Shown here in pieces: positions 1-7,772 of a stretch of 30,804 bases of DNA. The notes under the pieces were generated by a model. The model saw only the letters and a program-made list of their open reading frames with translations, did no database searches and was not told where the DNA came from. Position 1 is the stretch's first letter, and every line of letters begins with the position of its first letter. Both the position numbers and the translations under genes were made by a program. Origin of the DNA: CAZPMT01 sp964587655 (lineage in GTDB: Bacteria; Hydrogenedentota; Hydrogenedentia; Hydrogenedentales; SLHB01); NCBI GenBank assembly GCA_964587655.1, contig CAZPMT010000061.1:1-30804 (forward strand), read 5' to 3'.

Positions 1-108
1 TCCACAAAGTCCACGCCGTCCACCATTTCGGGAAGCACCTTCAGTCTTGACTGCCGAATCTAGGATAATCGGAGCGATCATTGCGCTGCAATCGGAGGAA
101 GGTATCCA

Positions 109-2604
109 TTGACGGACGAGATCCCAACTCATCAGGACAACGGCGCGGCGGCCCCGCTAGAGGAGCCGAAGGCGGCGCCCGTTATCCGGTTTGATCGCGG
201 TGTCGGCGCGGCGCAGGTATGGATGAGCGCTTTTCTGATCGTCGCCGTGGGGGTGATTGCCTACTCGAATATCCTGGGCATCCCGTTTCATGCGGAAGAC
301 CGGGAATTGATCGTTGATAATGCGCCCCTGCACTCGCTGACGACGTTTCCCGATGCGGTTAATCCCGATGATAATCCCCGCGTTCTCACGATGGTGTCGT
401 ACGCGCTGAATTGGAAAGTGGCGCCGGGTTCATCAGCCGCGTTTCACGTCGTGAATCTCCTGTTACATCTTGCGAACGGGGTATTGGTTTTTCTGGTGTG
501 CCGCGCGTTGCTTGGGCCTTCCGTTTCGCCCGTGATACCCATGGTGGCCGGCATGCTGTTCGCCGTCCATCCCCTGAACACGGAGAGCGTCGATTATGTC
601 GTTGGCCGCGCGGGCCTGCTGTCGGCGTTCTTCGCGCTGGTTTCAGTCCTGCTATTCCTCCGTGGCGCGCGCGCGGTTGCCTGGGAGGGCGAGGCGCCAG
701 CCGAGCCGGGCGGAGCGGGTCTTGGATTGCCGCCCGTATTATGGACCGATATACGGGCGGCACTATCCGTTTTCGCGTACGTTCTTGCGTGGGGGGCTGA
801 CAGTTCCGTCATCATGTTGCCGGCGCTTATTCTCGCCGCGGATTGGGTCGTGAGTGGGCGGAGGCTCTTTAGGCGGCTTGGCGTTCATGCGGCTTTCTGG
901 GGCGTCTTGTTCGCGTTGTTGGCGGTGCAGTATGCGGCCGGCGTTCGCGGGCCTGGGCTGTTGGGCAAGCAAGCGGCCTTCGCTTATCTCGTGTTGTTGG
1001 CCCTTGCGCCGTTGAACCTGAGCGTGATCCACGCAGCGCCGGTCTCCTCGGCCGCACTTGTGGCCGTTCCCTTCGCGATTGCGGTATTCGCGGCGCTTCT
1101 CCTGTTGATGCGTTCTCCCGCGGGCGTTGGACTGCTGTGGTTCTTAGTGGGATTGTGGTGCGCAGGCGGGAAAGATCCGGCTGAACGAAATGCATACCTT
1201 GGTTTGGCCGGCCTCGCGATGCTTGTCCCTTGGCTCATGACGGTGTTGAAACCTCCGTCGCTTCGCGCGGTGGGCGGGCTTGTCGCGGCGGGACTCGTGA
1301 TCGCGGCGGGGACCGGGACCTACATGCGCAACTTGGTCTGGCGCGATGAACTGACATTGTGGGGCGATGCCGTGAAAAAAGCGCCGGACTCGCCGCTGGC
1401 GGCGCGGAATCTCGGCCGCGCCTTTCTTAACCTCCGAAAAAGTGCAAAAAGTGGGGACAGTAACCTATTTTCTGACGGATACTACCCGGTCGTACTGGGG
1501 ATCTCTGGCTCAGAAAATGGGTTGCTGTCCCCACTTTTTGCACAGAATGCGGAGGAGAATCTCCGCCGAAGCCTCTCACTTGATCCGAGTAACGTTCAGG
1601 CGAGATCGGATCTTGCCATGGCGATCGTGCGGCAGGGCCGGACGGATGAGGCAATCCCGCTTTTCCTCGACGTATTGCGGAGCGATATTGAGAACCAGCA
1701 GGCAGCGTTGAACGTTGCGCTGCTGCTGAATGACAAGGCGAATGCGTCGGGAGATCAGGACCTGCTTGTGCGGTCCGTGGATTACTTCCGGCGTGCCGAC
1801 GGTCTGAAGCCGCTAACGGATGAGCCGCTCGCGCGGTACGGCATGGCGCTCCTGGCGCTCGGCGAATGGGAGGAAGCGGAGGGCGCGCTGCAACGGGCCG
1901 TCGGGGGCGACAGCGAATCGCCTCTGGCGTCAGTGTTGAAAAACTCTCGCGAGACGCTGAAAGCGGTTCGCGGAATGGAGCAGCAGTCGCTGGCGCTGTT
2001 GGCCAAGGATCCGTCAGACATTTCGGGACTTAAGATGCGGGCGCAGATATACGCCTTGCGCGGGCAGGCGTTGCAGTCCGCGTACGTGCTTGAACGATTG
2101 TGGCGTGAGAATCGGCAGGACTTCGCGACGTGGGTACTCATGGGTTATGTGAAGGCCAACATGAAGGAGGCCGAGGAATTCATAAAGGACTACCCGCTGC
2201 CCGCAAAACCTGCGGAAGTGAAATCGGCCTGGACGGAGGTCGCGCGGGCCTGCGCGAGCCGCGGCCTGTGGGATGCGGCGAAGGCCTATCTGGAATCGCC
2301 AGGCGCGGGCGCGGAGGACCTCGGTCCCGCGCTTCTGGTCTTGGCTGACATCGCGCAGGAGGTGCGCCAGGGGCCTCGCGCGCAGGAGTACCTCGAGCAG
2401 GCGACCCGGGCCTATCCGAGCGATCCGCGGCCGTGGCTGCGGCTGTGCGACATGGCGGCGCCCGTCAACGCGAGCGCGGCCGCGCGCTATCTTTCGGAAG
2501 CGCAGGCGCGCGGCGCGGATGCTGCCGAGGCCGGTAAACGCAAAGAGAAGCTGGGCGGCGTTGCGGTCGAACCCGCCGAGCCCGGACGGACGATCATCCG
2601 CTGA
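109..2604 (+). CDS. TMTC-like multi-pass membrane protein with C-terminal TPR repeats
   Basis: 831 residues. The start is TTG, with GGAGGAA at 94-100 eight bases upstream. After a cytoplasmic N-terminus of about 37 residues come many hydrophobic segments (roughly residues 38-410), then a TPR region (about 425-800). The HPLNTESVDYVVGR motif near residue 155 and the upstream AEDRELIVDNAPL motif resemble bacterial relatives of the animal TMTC O-mannosyltransferases (GT-C fold), usually annotated only as TPR proteins. Glycosyltransfer from a lipid-linked sugar is therefore possible but not shown. Two stretches look inserted: an Ala/Glu/Pro/Gly-rich loop encoded around 689-745, and 34 codons formed by a perfect-frame palindrome at 1442-1543 that interrupts the first TPR unit (NLGRAFLNLRK before, NAEENLRRSLSLDP after). 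MgtC follows after 37 bp on the same strand. Confidence 0.85.
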   Translation: MTDEIPTHQDNGAAAPLEEPKAAPVIRFDRGVGAAQVWMSAFLIVAVGVIAYSNILGIPFHAEDRELIVDNAPLHSLTTFPDAVNPDDNPRVLTMVSYALNWKVAPGSSAAFHVVNLLLHLANGVLVFLVCRALLGPSVSPVIPMVAGMLFAVHPLNTESVDYVVGRAGLLSAFFALVSVLLFLRGARAVAWEGEAPAEPGGAGLGLPPVLWTDIRAALSVFAYVLAWGADSSVIMLPALILAADWVVSGRRLFRRLGVHAAFWGVLFALLAVQYAAGVRGPGLLGKQAAFAYLVLLALAPLNLSVIHAAPVSSAALVAVPFAIAVFAALLLLMRSPAGVGLLWFLVGLWCAGGKDPAERNAYLGLAGLAMLVPWLMTVLKPPSLRAVGGLVAAGLVIAAGTGTYMRNLVWRDELTLWGDAVKKAPDSPLAARNLGRAFLNLRKSAKSGDSNLFSDGYYPVVLGISGSENGLLSPLFAQNAEENLRRSLSLDPSNVQARSDLAMAIVRQGRTDEAIPLFLDVLRSDIENQQAALNVALLLNDKANASGDQDLLVRSVDYFRRADGLKPLTDEPLARYGMALLALGEWEEAEGALQRAVGGDSESPLASVLKNSRETLKAVRGMEQQSLALLAKDPSDISGLKMRAQIYALRGQALQSAYVLERLWRENRQDFATWVLMGYVKANMKEAEEFIKDYPLPAKPAEVKSAWTEVARACASRGLWDAAKAYLESPGAGAEDLGPALLVLADIAQEVRQGPRAQEYLEQATRAYPSDPRPWLRLCDMAAPVNASAAARYLSEAQARGADAAEAGKRKEKLGGVAVEPAEPGRTIIR
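689..745 (+). other. Ala/Glu/Pro-rich in-frame insert, possibly repeat-derived
   Basis: Inside the TPR membrane protein the peptide WEGEAPAEPGGAGLGLPP sits between two hydrophobic helices. It is unlike its surroundings. The DNA (GGGAGGGCGAGGCGCC, then GCCGAGCC) resembles, from memory, an interspersed GEAPAEP-encoding repeat seen in some Planctomycetes-like genomes. Only one copy is visible here, so repeat status is inference. Confidence 0.3.
1442..1543. repeat. 102-bp palindromic element inserted in frame in a TPR gene
   Basis: Arms at 1442-1475 and 1510-1543 are inverted copies: the outer 19 bp (GTGCAAAAAGTGGGGACAG and its complement) are perfect, and the inner 15 bp have two mismatches. 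The loop is 34 nt (1476-1509). The total of 102 bp is exactly 34 codons, so the host gene stays open through both arms and the loop. Removing it would join a split TPR helix pair. GTCCCCACTTTTT-type arms recall REP-like sequences mobilised by RAYT (IS200-like) transposases. No transposase lies in this window. Confidence 0.85.
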
Positions 2605-2641
2605 ATCGCCGCACACGCGGCGATCTAAAGGACAAACGTAA

Positions 2642-3331
2642 ATGGAAAGCTGGACGGATCTCCCGGATATATGTTTGAAGTTCCTGTTGGCGATCGCGCT
2701 TGGCGGAGCGATAGGCTTGGAGCGGCAACTGAAGGGTCACGCGGCCGGCCTTCGCACGCACATCCTCGTGTGTCTGGGCTCGACGCTCTTCATGGTGGTG
2801 GGAGAAGAGATCGGGCTGGAGCTCTTCCGCGCGGGCGCAACGCAATGGCTGGACAAGGGACGCGTCATGGCGGGCATTGTCACGGGGATTGGGTTCCTGG
2901 GCGCGGGCGCCATCATCAATATCGGAAACATGCAGCGAGGCCTGACGACGGCCGCGATGATCTGGCTCGTTGCCGGCATAGGATCGGCTATCGGGGCCGG
3001 GTACATGATCATTGCCGCCTGCGCCACGGGTTTCGGGCTCGTAACCGTGATAGGGCTTGAGTTCATCGAGCGCCTTCTTCCCGTGTATGAGCGGCTGACC
3101 TTGACGGTTCGCATGCCGCGCGGCCAGGAAAACCTCGCCGAGATTGAGCAAGCAGTGCGGGGCAGAGGGTTCGCGGTCACCGCGTCGCGCGTTCGAATCG
3201 ATGCCGATGACAAACACACCGATATGACGTTTGATTTGCGGGCGTCAGCGGGTCCGCAACTCGAGGAGCTGGTTGCGTTCCTGCAAGAGCGATTCCCCGC
3301 ATCCCAGCGAATCACTTTCGAACGAAGCTGA
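2642..3331 (+). CDS. MgtC/SapB family membrane protein
   Basis: 229 residues, ATG start with AAAGGA at 2627-2632. The N-terminal membrane domain carries the family signatures GGAIGLERQ, AGLRTHILVCLGSTLF, GIGFLGAGAII and RGLTTAAMIWLVAGIG (about residues 20-120), followed by a soluble C-terminal domain of about 90 residues that looks ACT-like. Family members include MgtC (virulence and Mg2+ or phosphate homeostasis, inhibition of F-ATPase in Salmonella) and SapB. Transport itself has not been shown for the family, so the substrate is unknown. The gene follows the TPR membrane protein by 37 bp and may be co-transcribed. It ends just before a palindromic repeat. Confidence 0.9.
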   Translation: MESWTDLPDICLKFLLAIALGGAIGLERQLKGHAAGLRTHILVCLGSTLFMVVGEEIGLELFRAGATQWLDKGRVMAGIVTGIGFLGAGAIINIGNMQRGLTTAAMIWLVAGIGSAIGAGYMIIAACATGFGLVTVIGLEFIERLLPVYERLTLTVRMPRGQENLAEIEQAVRGRGFAVTASRVRIDADDKHTDMTFDLRASAGPQLEELVAFLQERFPASQRITFERS

Positions 3332-3338
3332 AGGACAT

Positions 3339-3412
3339 AGGCTGTAGGCTGTAGGGCTGTAGGCTGAAGGTAGTCTGTCTTCCTACAGCCTTCAGCCTAC
3401 AGCCTACAGCCT
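3339..3412. repeat. Inverted repeat built of AGGCTGT units, between convergent genes
   Basis: A perfect 17-bp inverted pair (3339-3355 and 3396-3412) of tandem AGGCTGT/AGCCTAC units, with further imperfect units (GGCTGAAGG facing CCTTCAGCC) inside. It starts 7 bp after the MgtC stop and ends 17 bp before the stop of the convergent solute-binding protein gene. As RNA it would make a long stem and could act as a two-way terminator, although there is no clear U tract. The arm design (short oligomer repeated and then inverted) matches the element between gyrB and gyrA, but no gene lies inside. Confidence 0.8.
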
Positions 3413-3429
3413 TGTTCTTGCAATGTCCG

Positions 3430-4740
3430 TCAAGTTCCTTTTCTCGTGCTGTCCCAATCGTCGTCCATCATCTTGAGTATTTTGTCAATGTCGCGGTTTC
3501 CGGCAAGGATCTCTTGCATGGCTCGCGCCATGGTGATCGTGAAGGTGGGCGGGGGCATGTCGTCCAATGCGATGTGGAAGCCCAGAGTGGTTCCGTATTT
3601 GTTCAGCCCGGCTTTCATATTGTCGATGAGACGTTGCGCCGGCGGCCAGTCGCTCCGAGGCCCTTTCACGGGCACGTGGGCGGCTTCCGCGAACATACAC
3701 TCGCCGTTCAGGAAAAGCTGGTAGACCTCTGGGTCATAAAAGGTTTCGAGGACGTTCATGGCTTTGTCGCGTTTCTCGCCCGCGGCGCTCGCCGTCATGG
3801 CCCAACCGGACTGCATTCCGGAGGTCTGGATGAAGCACGGCGGGCGGCCTGTCAAGGACGGAACGGGCCAATAGGCCATGTCGAATTCGACCTTGTTCGG
3901 TTCGATGTCGCCCGCCATCCAGCAACCCATCATCCATGTGGCGCCTTTCCCGCCGTAGAAATCGCGCTGTTCCTCGTTATATCCGTCGCTGCCCGCGCCT
4001 TTGTCGACAAAGTTATCGAGCAGATAGATCATCTTTTCCATGATTTGTTTCGCAAGCGGGTCCGTGGCAAAGAAGACCTCGCGGTTGTCACGGCGTTTTG
4101 ACCAGGAGGGCGCGGCAGCGCTCTCCGGCGAGCTGATCCGGTCGCACATATCCGAGGCTATGGCATAGAACAGCGGCATCGAGGCGGACCACTCGCGGCC
4201 GCCGAACACGAGGGGCTTGTGGCCCTTCTCCTTGAGTTTGTGGAAAGCATCGAAGTACTCGTCCCACGTCTTAGGCGGCTCGATTATGCCGATATCGTCC
4301 CACATCTTCTTGTTGATGACGATTCCCTGAATCTGGAGCCCGCCTTGGGTTGTGTATCGTTTGCCTTTGTACGGGGTGGGCATCGGGATGCCGAATTTCT
4401 CGTAATAGGAGTCGGGCAGCGGAACAAGGTGTCCTCCGTCGGCCAGGAAGTTGGACATCTCCCACGTCATGACGACTTCGGGAAGATCGCCGGTGGCGAT
4501 GCGCGACTTGTAGTACTCCGCTCCTTCCGTGTTTCCTAGATCGATCAATTCCATGATCCAGCCGGGATTGTTCTTCTCGAAGGTGGCCTTCCAGGCGTCA
4601 AAGTGCAGCCGGAACCCTTCGCGCCCGCCGATGTTTCGCGTTGCCCGGATCACCTCGGATGATTCCTGTCCGCCTCCGCAGCCGGAACCCGCGGATAGGG
4701 TCAGCAGCAAGAGTGCGCAACCAACTATCGTCTTCCTCAT
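3430..4740 (-). CDS. ABC transporter extracellular solute-binding lipoprotein (sugar type, family 1)
   Basis: 436 residues from the ATG at 4740. A GTG two codons upstream (4746) is possible, but AGGA lies only 1 nt from it and 7 nt from the ATG, so the ATG is preferred. The N-terminus is a lipoprotein signal: Arg-Lys, a hydrophobic core, then AGSGC with the lipidated Cys at residue 21 and a Gly-rich linker. The body has family features such as NPGWIMELIDLGNTEGAEYYKSRI-type loops, IVINKKMWDDIG, PKTWDEYFDA and AGNRDIDKIL near the end. The likely role is binding an oligosaccharide or similar solute outside the cytoplasmic membrane. No permease or ATPase gene is adjacent, so its partners must be elsewhere or it acts as a sensor. 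The sugar is not predictable. Confidence 0.9.
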   Translation of the reverse strand: MRKTIVGCALLLLTLSAGSGCGGGQESSEVIRATRNIGGREGFRLHFDAWKATFEKNNPGWIMELIDLGNTEGAEYYKSRIATGDLPEVVMTWEMSNFLADGGHLVPLPDSYYEKFGIPMPTPYKGKRYTTQGGLQIQGIVINKKMWDDIGIIEPPKTWDEYFDAFHKLKEKGHKPLVFGGREWSASMPLFYAIASDMCDRISSPESAAAPSWSKRRDNREVFFATDPLAKQIMEKMIYLLDNFVDKGAGSDGYNEEQRDFYGGKGATWMMGCWMAGDIEPNKVEFDMAYWPVPSLTGRPPCFIQTSGMQSGWAMTASAAGEKRDKAMNVLETFYDPEVYQLFLNGECMFAEAAHVPVKGPRSDWPPAQRLIDNMKAGLNKYGTTLGFHIALDDMPPPTFTITMARAMQEILAGNRDIDKILKMMDDDWDSTRKGT

Positions 4741-4789
4741 GGACACTTCCTCTCACAACAAGACAGGGAATACCGCCGGTGCAAGTCCC

Positions 4790-4819
4790 ATAATAACATT
4801 TGCCGCGACGTGCTCCCAA
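4790..4819 (-). promoter_or_regulatory. Candidate sigma70 promoter for the solute-binding protein
   Basis: Minus-strand TTGGGA (4814-4819), 18-bp spacer, TATTAT (4790-4795). It lies 50 bp upstream of the ATG at 4740 in the divergent intergenic region. Confidence 0.45.
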
Positions 4820-4863
4820 TAAGGTTGACGTGCTCGCGAACACGCGTTTGCGGCCCGCTGTTT

Positions 4864-4891
4864 TTGTGTCACTCGACTCGTGTGATATTCT
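4864..4891 (+). promoter_or_regulatory. Weak candidate promoter for the zinc-ribbon gene
   Basis: TTGTGT (4864-4869), 16-bp spacer, TATTCT (4886-4891), about 35 bp before the GTG start at 4927. Plausible by position; the match is modest. Confidence 0.25.
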
Positions 4892-4926
4892 TCCGATGAC
4901 AGGCATGGAACAGGAAGGGATCGCGC

Positions 4927-6276
4927 GTGATCGAGTATCAATGTCCGCATTGTCAACGAGTGCTCAAGGTGCCGGAGAAGTTCATCGGGGTGGAAGGCGC
5001 CTGTAACTACTGCGGTGCGCGACTCACCATTCAGGCCGACGTGGTGGCTTCGCCGCCGGGTTCCGGGGAAGCGCTTCCCGGCGAGGCGCCCGCGCCCGAG
5101 TCGCATTCGGCGCACGCCCGACATGACCTGGAACGCCTTGCAAAGGAACTCGAGTCGGAACGAATCGCCCGGCTCGAAGCGGAAGCCGCTCGCGAGGTGG
5201 CGGAAGAACGCGTTCGCCATCTCGAACGGAAAGTGGCTGAGACTATCTCTCACGGATCCGAGAATGCACTGTTGCGCGCGGATCTCGATCGGGTGGAAGC
5301 GAAGTTGGCGCAAAGCGCGCGCGAGGTGCAGCGGCTTGCCGAGGAGTTGGAGGCGGCGCGCCTGACGCACGACGCCCGTCCGGAAGCGCCTTCGACTCTG
5401 GCGCACGTTGGACCGCGAGCGGCCGCGGGGCGTCCCATGTCGCGCGGAACAAGGCTTGTGTCCGTCTTGGCCATAGTCATTGTCGTGGCCTTGTTGCTTG
5501 CCGTGAGCCTCGGGCGCCCTTCGACGGAGTCTCTGAGAACCCGCATCATGCCGATACTCGATATGTTGCGCGGCAAGATTGCCTCCAAGGACAAACCTCC
5601 GATACCCGTGCTGCCGGGCGGGCTGGATGTTGCGGTGTCATATCCGGCGCCGAATGCTCAATCCGGGCATAAGGAGGCGCCGGCTTCCGACGTGACCGTG
5701 CTCTTGATACGTCAACGTCTCGATCTCGATCTCCTCGATGCCCGTTTGTTGCCGGCCACGTCGTTTGCGCCTCCTGAGGAATGGTTCGAGAGCAAGTCCG
5801 GCAAGGACGGCCACGTTTCATTCGTGGATTTGGAACCTGGCCGTTACCTGGTTCGCCGCGCTCCGGATATGCCGCGTGAGAATCGGCAGCCGCTCGAACC
5901 GAACGCCGCGAATTCGCCGGACATCGTCACGGTGTCGAGCAGAGAGACCGCCAAACACACTCTTCACGTTGAAGATACTGCGAGCCTGATTCATGGTGAA
6001 GTAGTGGATGCGCGTACTGCGAAACGTGTGGCGAAAGCGATTATCACGTTGACGGGCGATGCAACGGGCGGAGAAAAGGTGGCCGTGCCCGTGTCGAATG
6101 ACGGCTCATTCACGGTGGATCCGAAGGGTATCGGCTACGGCTCCTTCAAGATCGAGTGTAGCGGACTACCCAAGGGCTACCTCTCGGCCACCGATTACAC
6201 GGGCGTCCGGGAAGCCGGCGTAAGACTCGACTCAATCGTCATCCGGCTCAGCAGGAAGCCTCCGGCGCGCCGGTGA
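4927..6276 (+). CDS. Zinc-ribbon, coiled-coil, single-TM protein with extracellular beta-domains
   Basis: 449 residues. GTG start with AGGAAGG at 4912-4918. Order of parts: an N-terminal zinc ribbon (Cys6, Cys9, Cys26, Cys29 in two CxxC pairs); a charged heptad-rich coiled coil at about residues 61-150 (many LERxxxEL runs); one hydrophobic membrane helix at about 177-195; and an exported C-terminal half with two beta-rich modules. The first (about 208-300, ending DLEPGRYLVRR) looks Cna_B/SpaA-like. The second (about 335-449, starting HGEVVDARTAKRV) looks like a carboxypeptidase-regulatory domain. This zinc-ribbon opening is common in Planctomycetes-like proteomes. It is probably an envelope scaffold or sensor linking cytoplasm and outside; the function is unknown. 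It converges on the aminotransferase gene with 4 bp between stops. Confidence 0.75.
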   Translation: MIEYQCPHCQRVLKVPEKFIGVEGACNYCGARLTIQADVVASPPGSGEALPGEAPAPESHSAHARHDLERLAKELESERIARLEAEAAREVAEERVRHLERKVAETISHGSENALLRADLDRVEAKLAQSAREVQRLAEELEAARLTHDARPEAPSTLAHVGPRAAAGRPMSRGTRLVSVLAIVIVVALLLAVSLGRPSTESLRTRIMPILDMLRGKIASKDKPPIPVLPGGLDVAVSYPAPNAQSGHKEAPASDVTVLLIRQRLDLDLLDARLLPATSFAPPEEWFESKSGKDGHVSFVDLEPGRYLVRRAPDMPRENRQPLEPNAANSPDIVTVSSRETAKHTLHVEDTASLIHGEVVDARTAKRVAKAIITLTGDATGGEKVAVPVSNDGSFTVDPKGIGYGSFKIECSGLPKGYLSATDYTGVREAGVRLDSIVIRLSRKPPARR

Positions 6277-6280
6277 GGGA

Positions 6281-7522
6281 TCACTTGCCCGCGAAATGCG
6301 CGGCTACCTTGACTATCGCCGCCGCGATATCGTCGATGTCCTTTTCGGTCATGCGCTCGTTGATCGGGCTGCGCCACGATGTCGCTTCGATCTGCTCGGC
6401 CACGGGGCACATTCCAGGCCCATACTTGACCTTGCGGCCATAGATGCCATCCCACGGGAAATGGCAATTCTCGAAGGCCCTGTGCTCGACCAGCACCGGA
6501 TATTCATAGACCATCTTGCCAATGTATCCGCCGCCGACCGGCACGCCTTCCGCAGCCACCGCGGCAACGAAATCATCGCGCGAGACTTTCAGGCGTCTCG
6601 GGTCCATCCGGCCCATGTAGAACCAGTAGGAACTCTTGCATCCCGGCAACACTTTGTGCGGAGAGATCCCCGGCGCGCCTTTGATCTTCTCCGTTAGGCG
6701 GTCGCCCAGACGATTGCGCTGCGCCACGATGGCCGGCAGCTTCCGGAGCTGTGCGATGGCGACGGCGGCATGCAATTCACTGGGCCTGTAGTTCGGCGCA
6801 AGAAAAGGCGGACGCCGTCCCGATCCGTCGCGTGAGTAACCCTTATCGAGAAACAACTGCGCCCGGTCCGCCAGTTTGTCGTCGTTCGTGAGGACCATGC
6901 CCGCGTCGCCCGCGCTGATGTGCTTGAAATCGTTGAGCGAAAAGCACCCCATGTCGCCCATCGTGCCCGCGAGGCGGCCCTTGTAGTAGCAGAGGTAACT
7001 TTGCGCGCAATCCTCGATGACCTTGATGCGCCTCGCTTTTCCCAGGCGGAGGATTGGGTCCATGTCGGCGGCGTTGCCCGCGAGATGAACCACAATAACC
7101 GCCTTCGTCCTCTTCGTGATGCACTTCTCGATGGTCTTCGCGGTGATGGAGTACGTATGCGGATCGAGATCGGCGAAGATGGGCACGCCGCCCTGCGCGA
7201 GAATCGCGATGATCGTCCCCTGATCCGTCATGGGCGACGTAATGACTTCGTCCCCCGGCCCGACGCCCACGCTTGCCGTCGCCACGTGCAGCGCCGCCGT
7301 TCCGCTCGTGACCATGTGACAGTGACGCACGCCATAGATCGCCGCGAACTGCCGGCGGAACGTTTTGACCTTCTCTCCGAACCAGTAGAACAACGTCTGC
7401 TGGTCCAACGCCTCCTTCAGTTCCTTCAATTCCTGATCGTCGAACCGCGGGCCGCTCGTCACCATCGGTTCGGTACGGACCTTCTCACCGCCATGAATGG
7501 CCAATTTCGCTTTGCTTTCCAT
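6281..7522 (-). CDS. DegT/DnrJ/EryC1/StrS family PLP-dependent sugar aminotransferase
   Basis: 413 residues from the ATG at 7522, which has GGAGG five bases upstream. An in-frame start at 7648 would add 42 residues with no family similarity. Fold-type-I PLP features: TSGTAALHVA (about 72-81), the phosphate and ring-binding region VIEDCAQSYLCYYKG, and FSLNDFKHISAGDAG with Lys200 as the Schiff-base lysine. The family transaminates keto-sugars bound to nucleotides, usually for surface polysaccharides. It is the last gene of the minus-strand glycan block, separated from asnB by 250 bp that include a palindromic repeat, so it may have its own promoter. The exact sugar is unknown. Confidence 0.9.
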   Translation of the reverse strand: MESKAKLAIHGGEKVRTEPMVTSGPRFDDQELKELKEALDQQTLFYWFGEKVKTFRRQFAAIYGVRHCHMVTSGTAALHVATASVGVGPGDEVITSPMTDQGTIIAILAQGGVPIFADLDPHTYSITAKTIEKCITKRTKAVIVVHLAGNAADMDPILRLGKARRIKVIEDCAQSYLCYYKGRLAGTMGDMGCFSLNDFKHISAGDAGMVLTNDDKLADRAQLFLDKGYSRDGSGRRPPFLAPNYRPSELHAAVAIAQLRKLPAIVAQRNRLGDRLTEKIKGAPGISPHKVLPGCKSSYWFYMGRMDPRRLKVSRDDFVAAVAAEGVPVGGGYIGKMVYEYPVLVEHRAFENCHFPWDGIYGRKVKYGPGMCPVAEQIEATSWRSPINERMTEKDIDDIAAAIVKVAAHFAGK

Positions 7523-7647
7523 CTTTGCCTCCGCATCAGACTTCGTGTTTGCTCGCCAATTCATCCCTGGCCCGCGGGAGCGCAAGCAACAGGCGTGCTT
7601 CTTTATACGCGGGAAACGGTCTCCAAGACAAGCGTCTCCAATGTCCA

Positions 7648-7757
7648 CGATTCATGCGGTTTCGTGGCCGCGGCGTCCTCGCCGCGTTTCGGCACACACA
7701 CTTTCCGTTAAGCGGTCCTTGGCGAAAACGCGGCGAGGACGCCGCGGCCACAGAAAC
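7648..7757. repeat. GTGGCC-type hairpin repeat, copy 1
   Basis: Perfect 26-bp arms at 7664-7689 and 7726-7751 (starting GTGGCCGCGGCGTCC) with a 36-nt loop. The outer GTTTC/GAAAC extends the stem with one unpaired base. A second copy at 19325-19440 shares the left arm exactly, 28 of 36 loop bases, the loop length, and the outer CGATTC...CGGTT flank, so this is a dispersed family and not only a local hairpin. It lies between the start of the aminotransferase and the stop of asnB. Confidence 0.85.
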
Positions 7758-7772
7758 AATCGGTGCGAGCGA

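Noticed and set aside
7523..7648. Longer N-terminus for the DegT aminotransferase
   Set aside because: The extra 42 residues have no family similarity and the ATG at 7522 has a good GGAGG.
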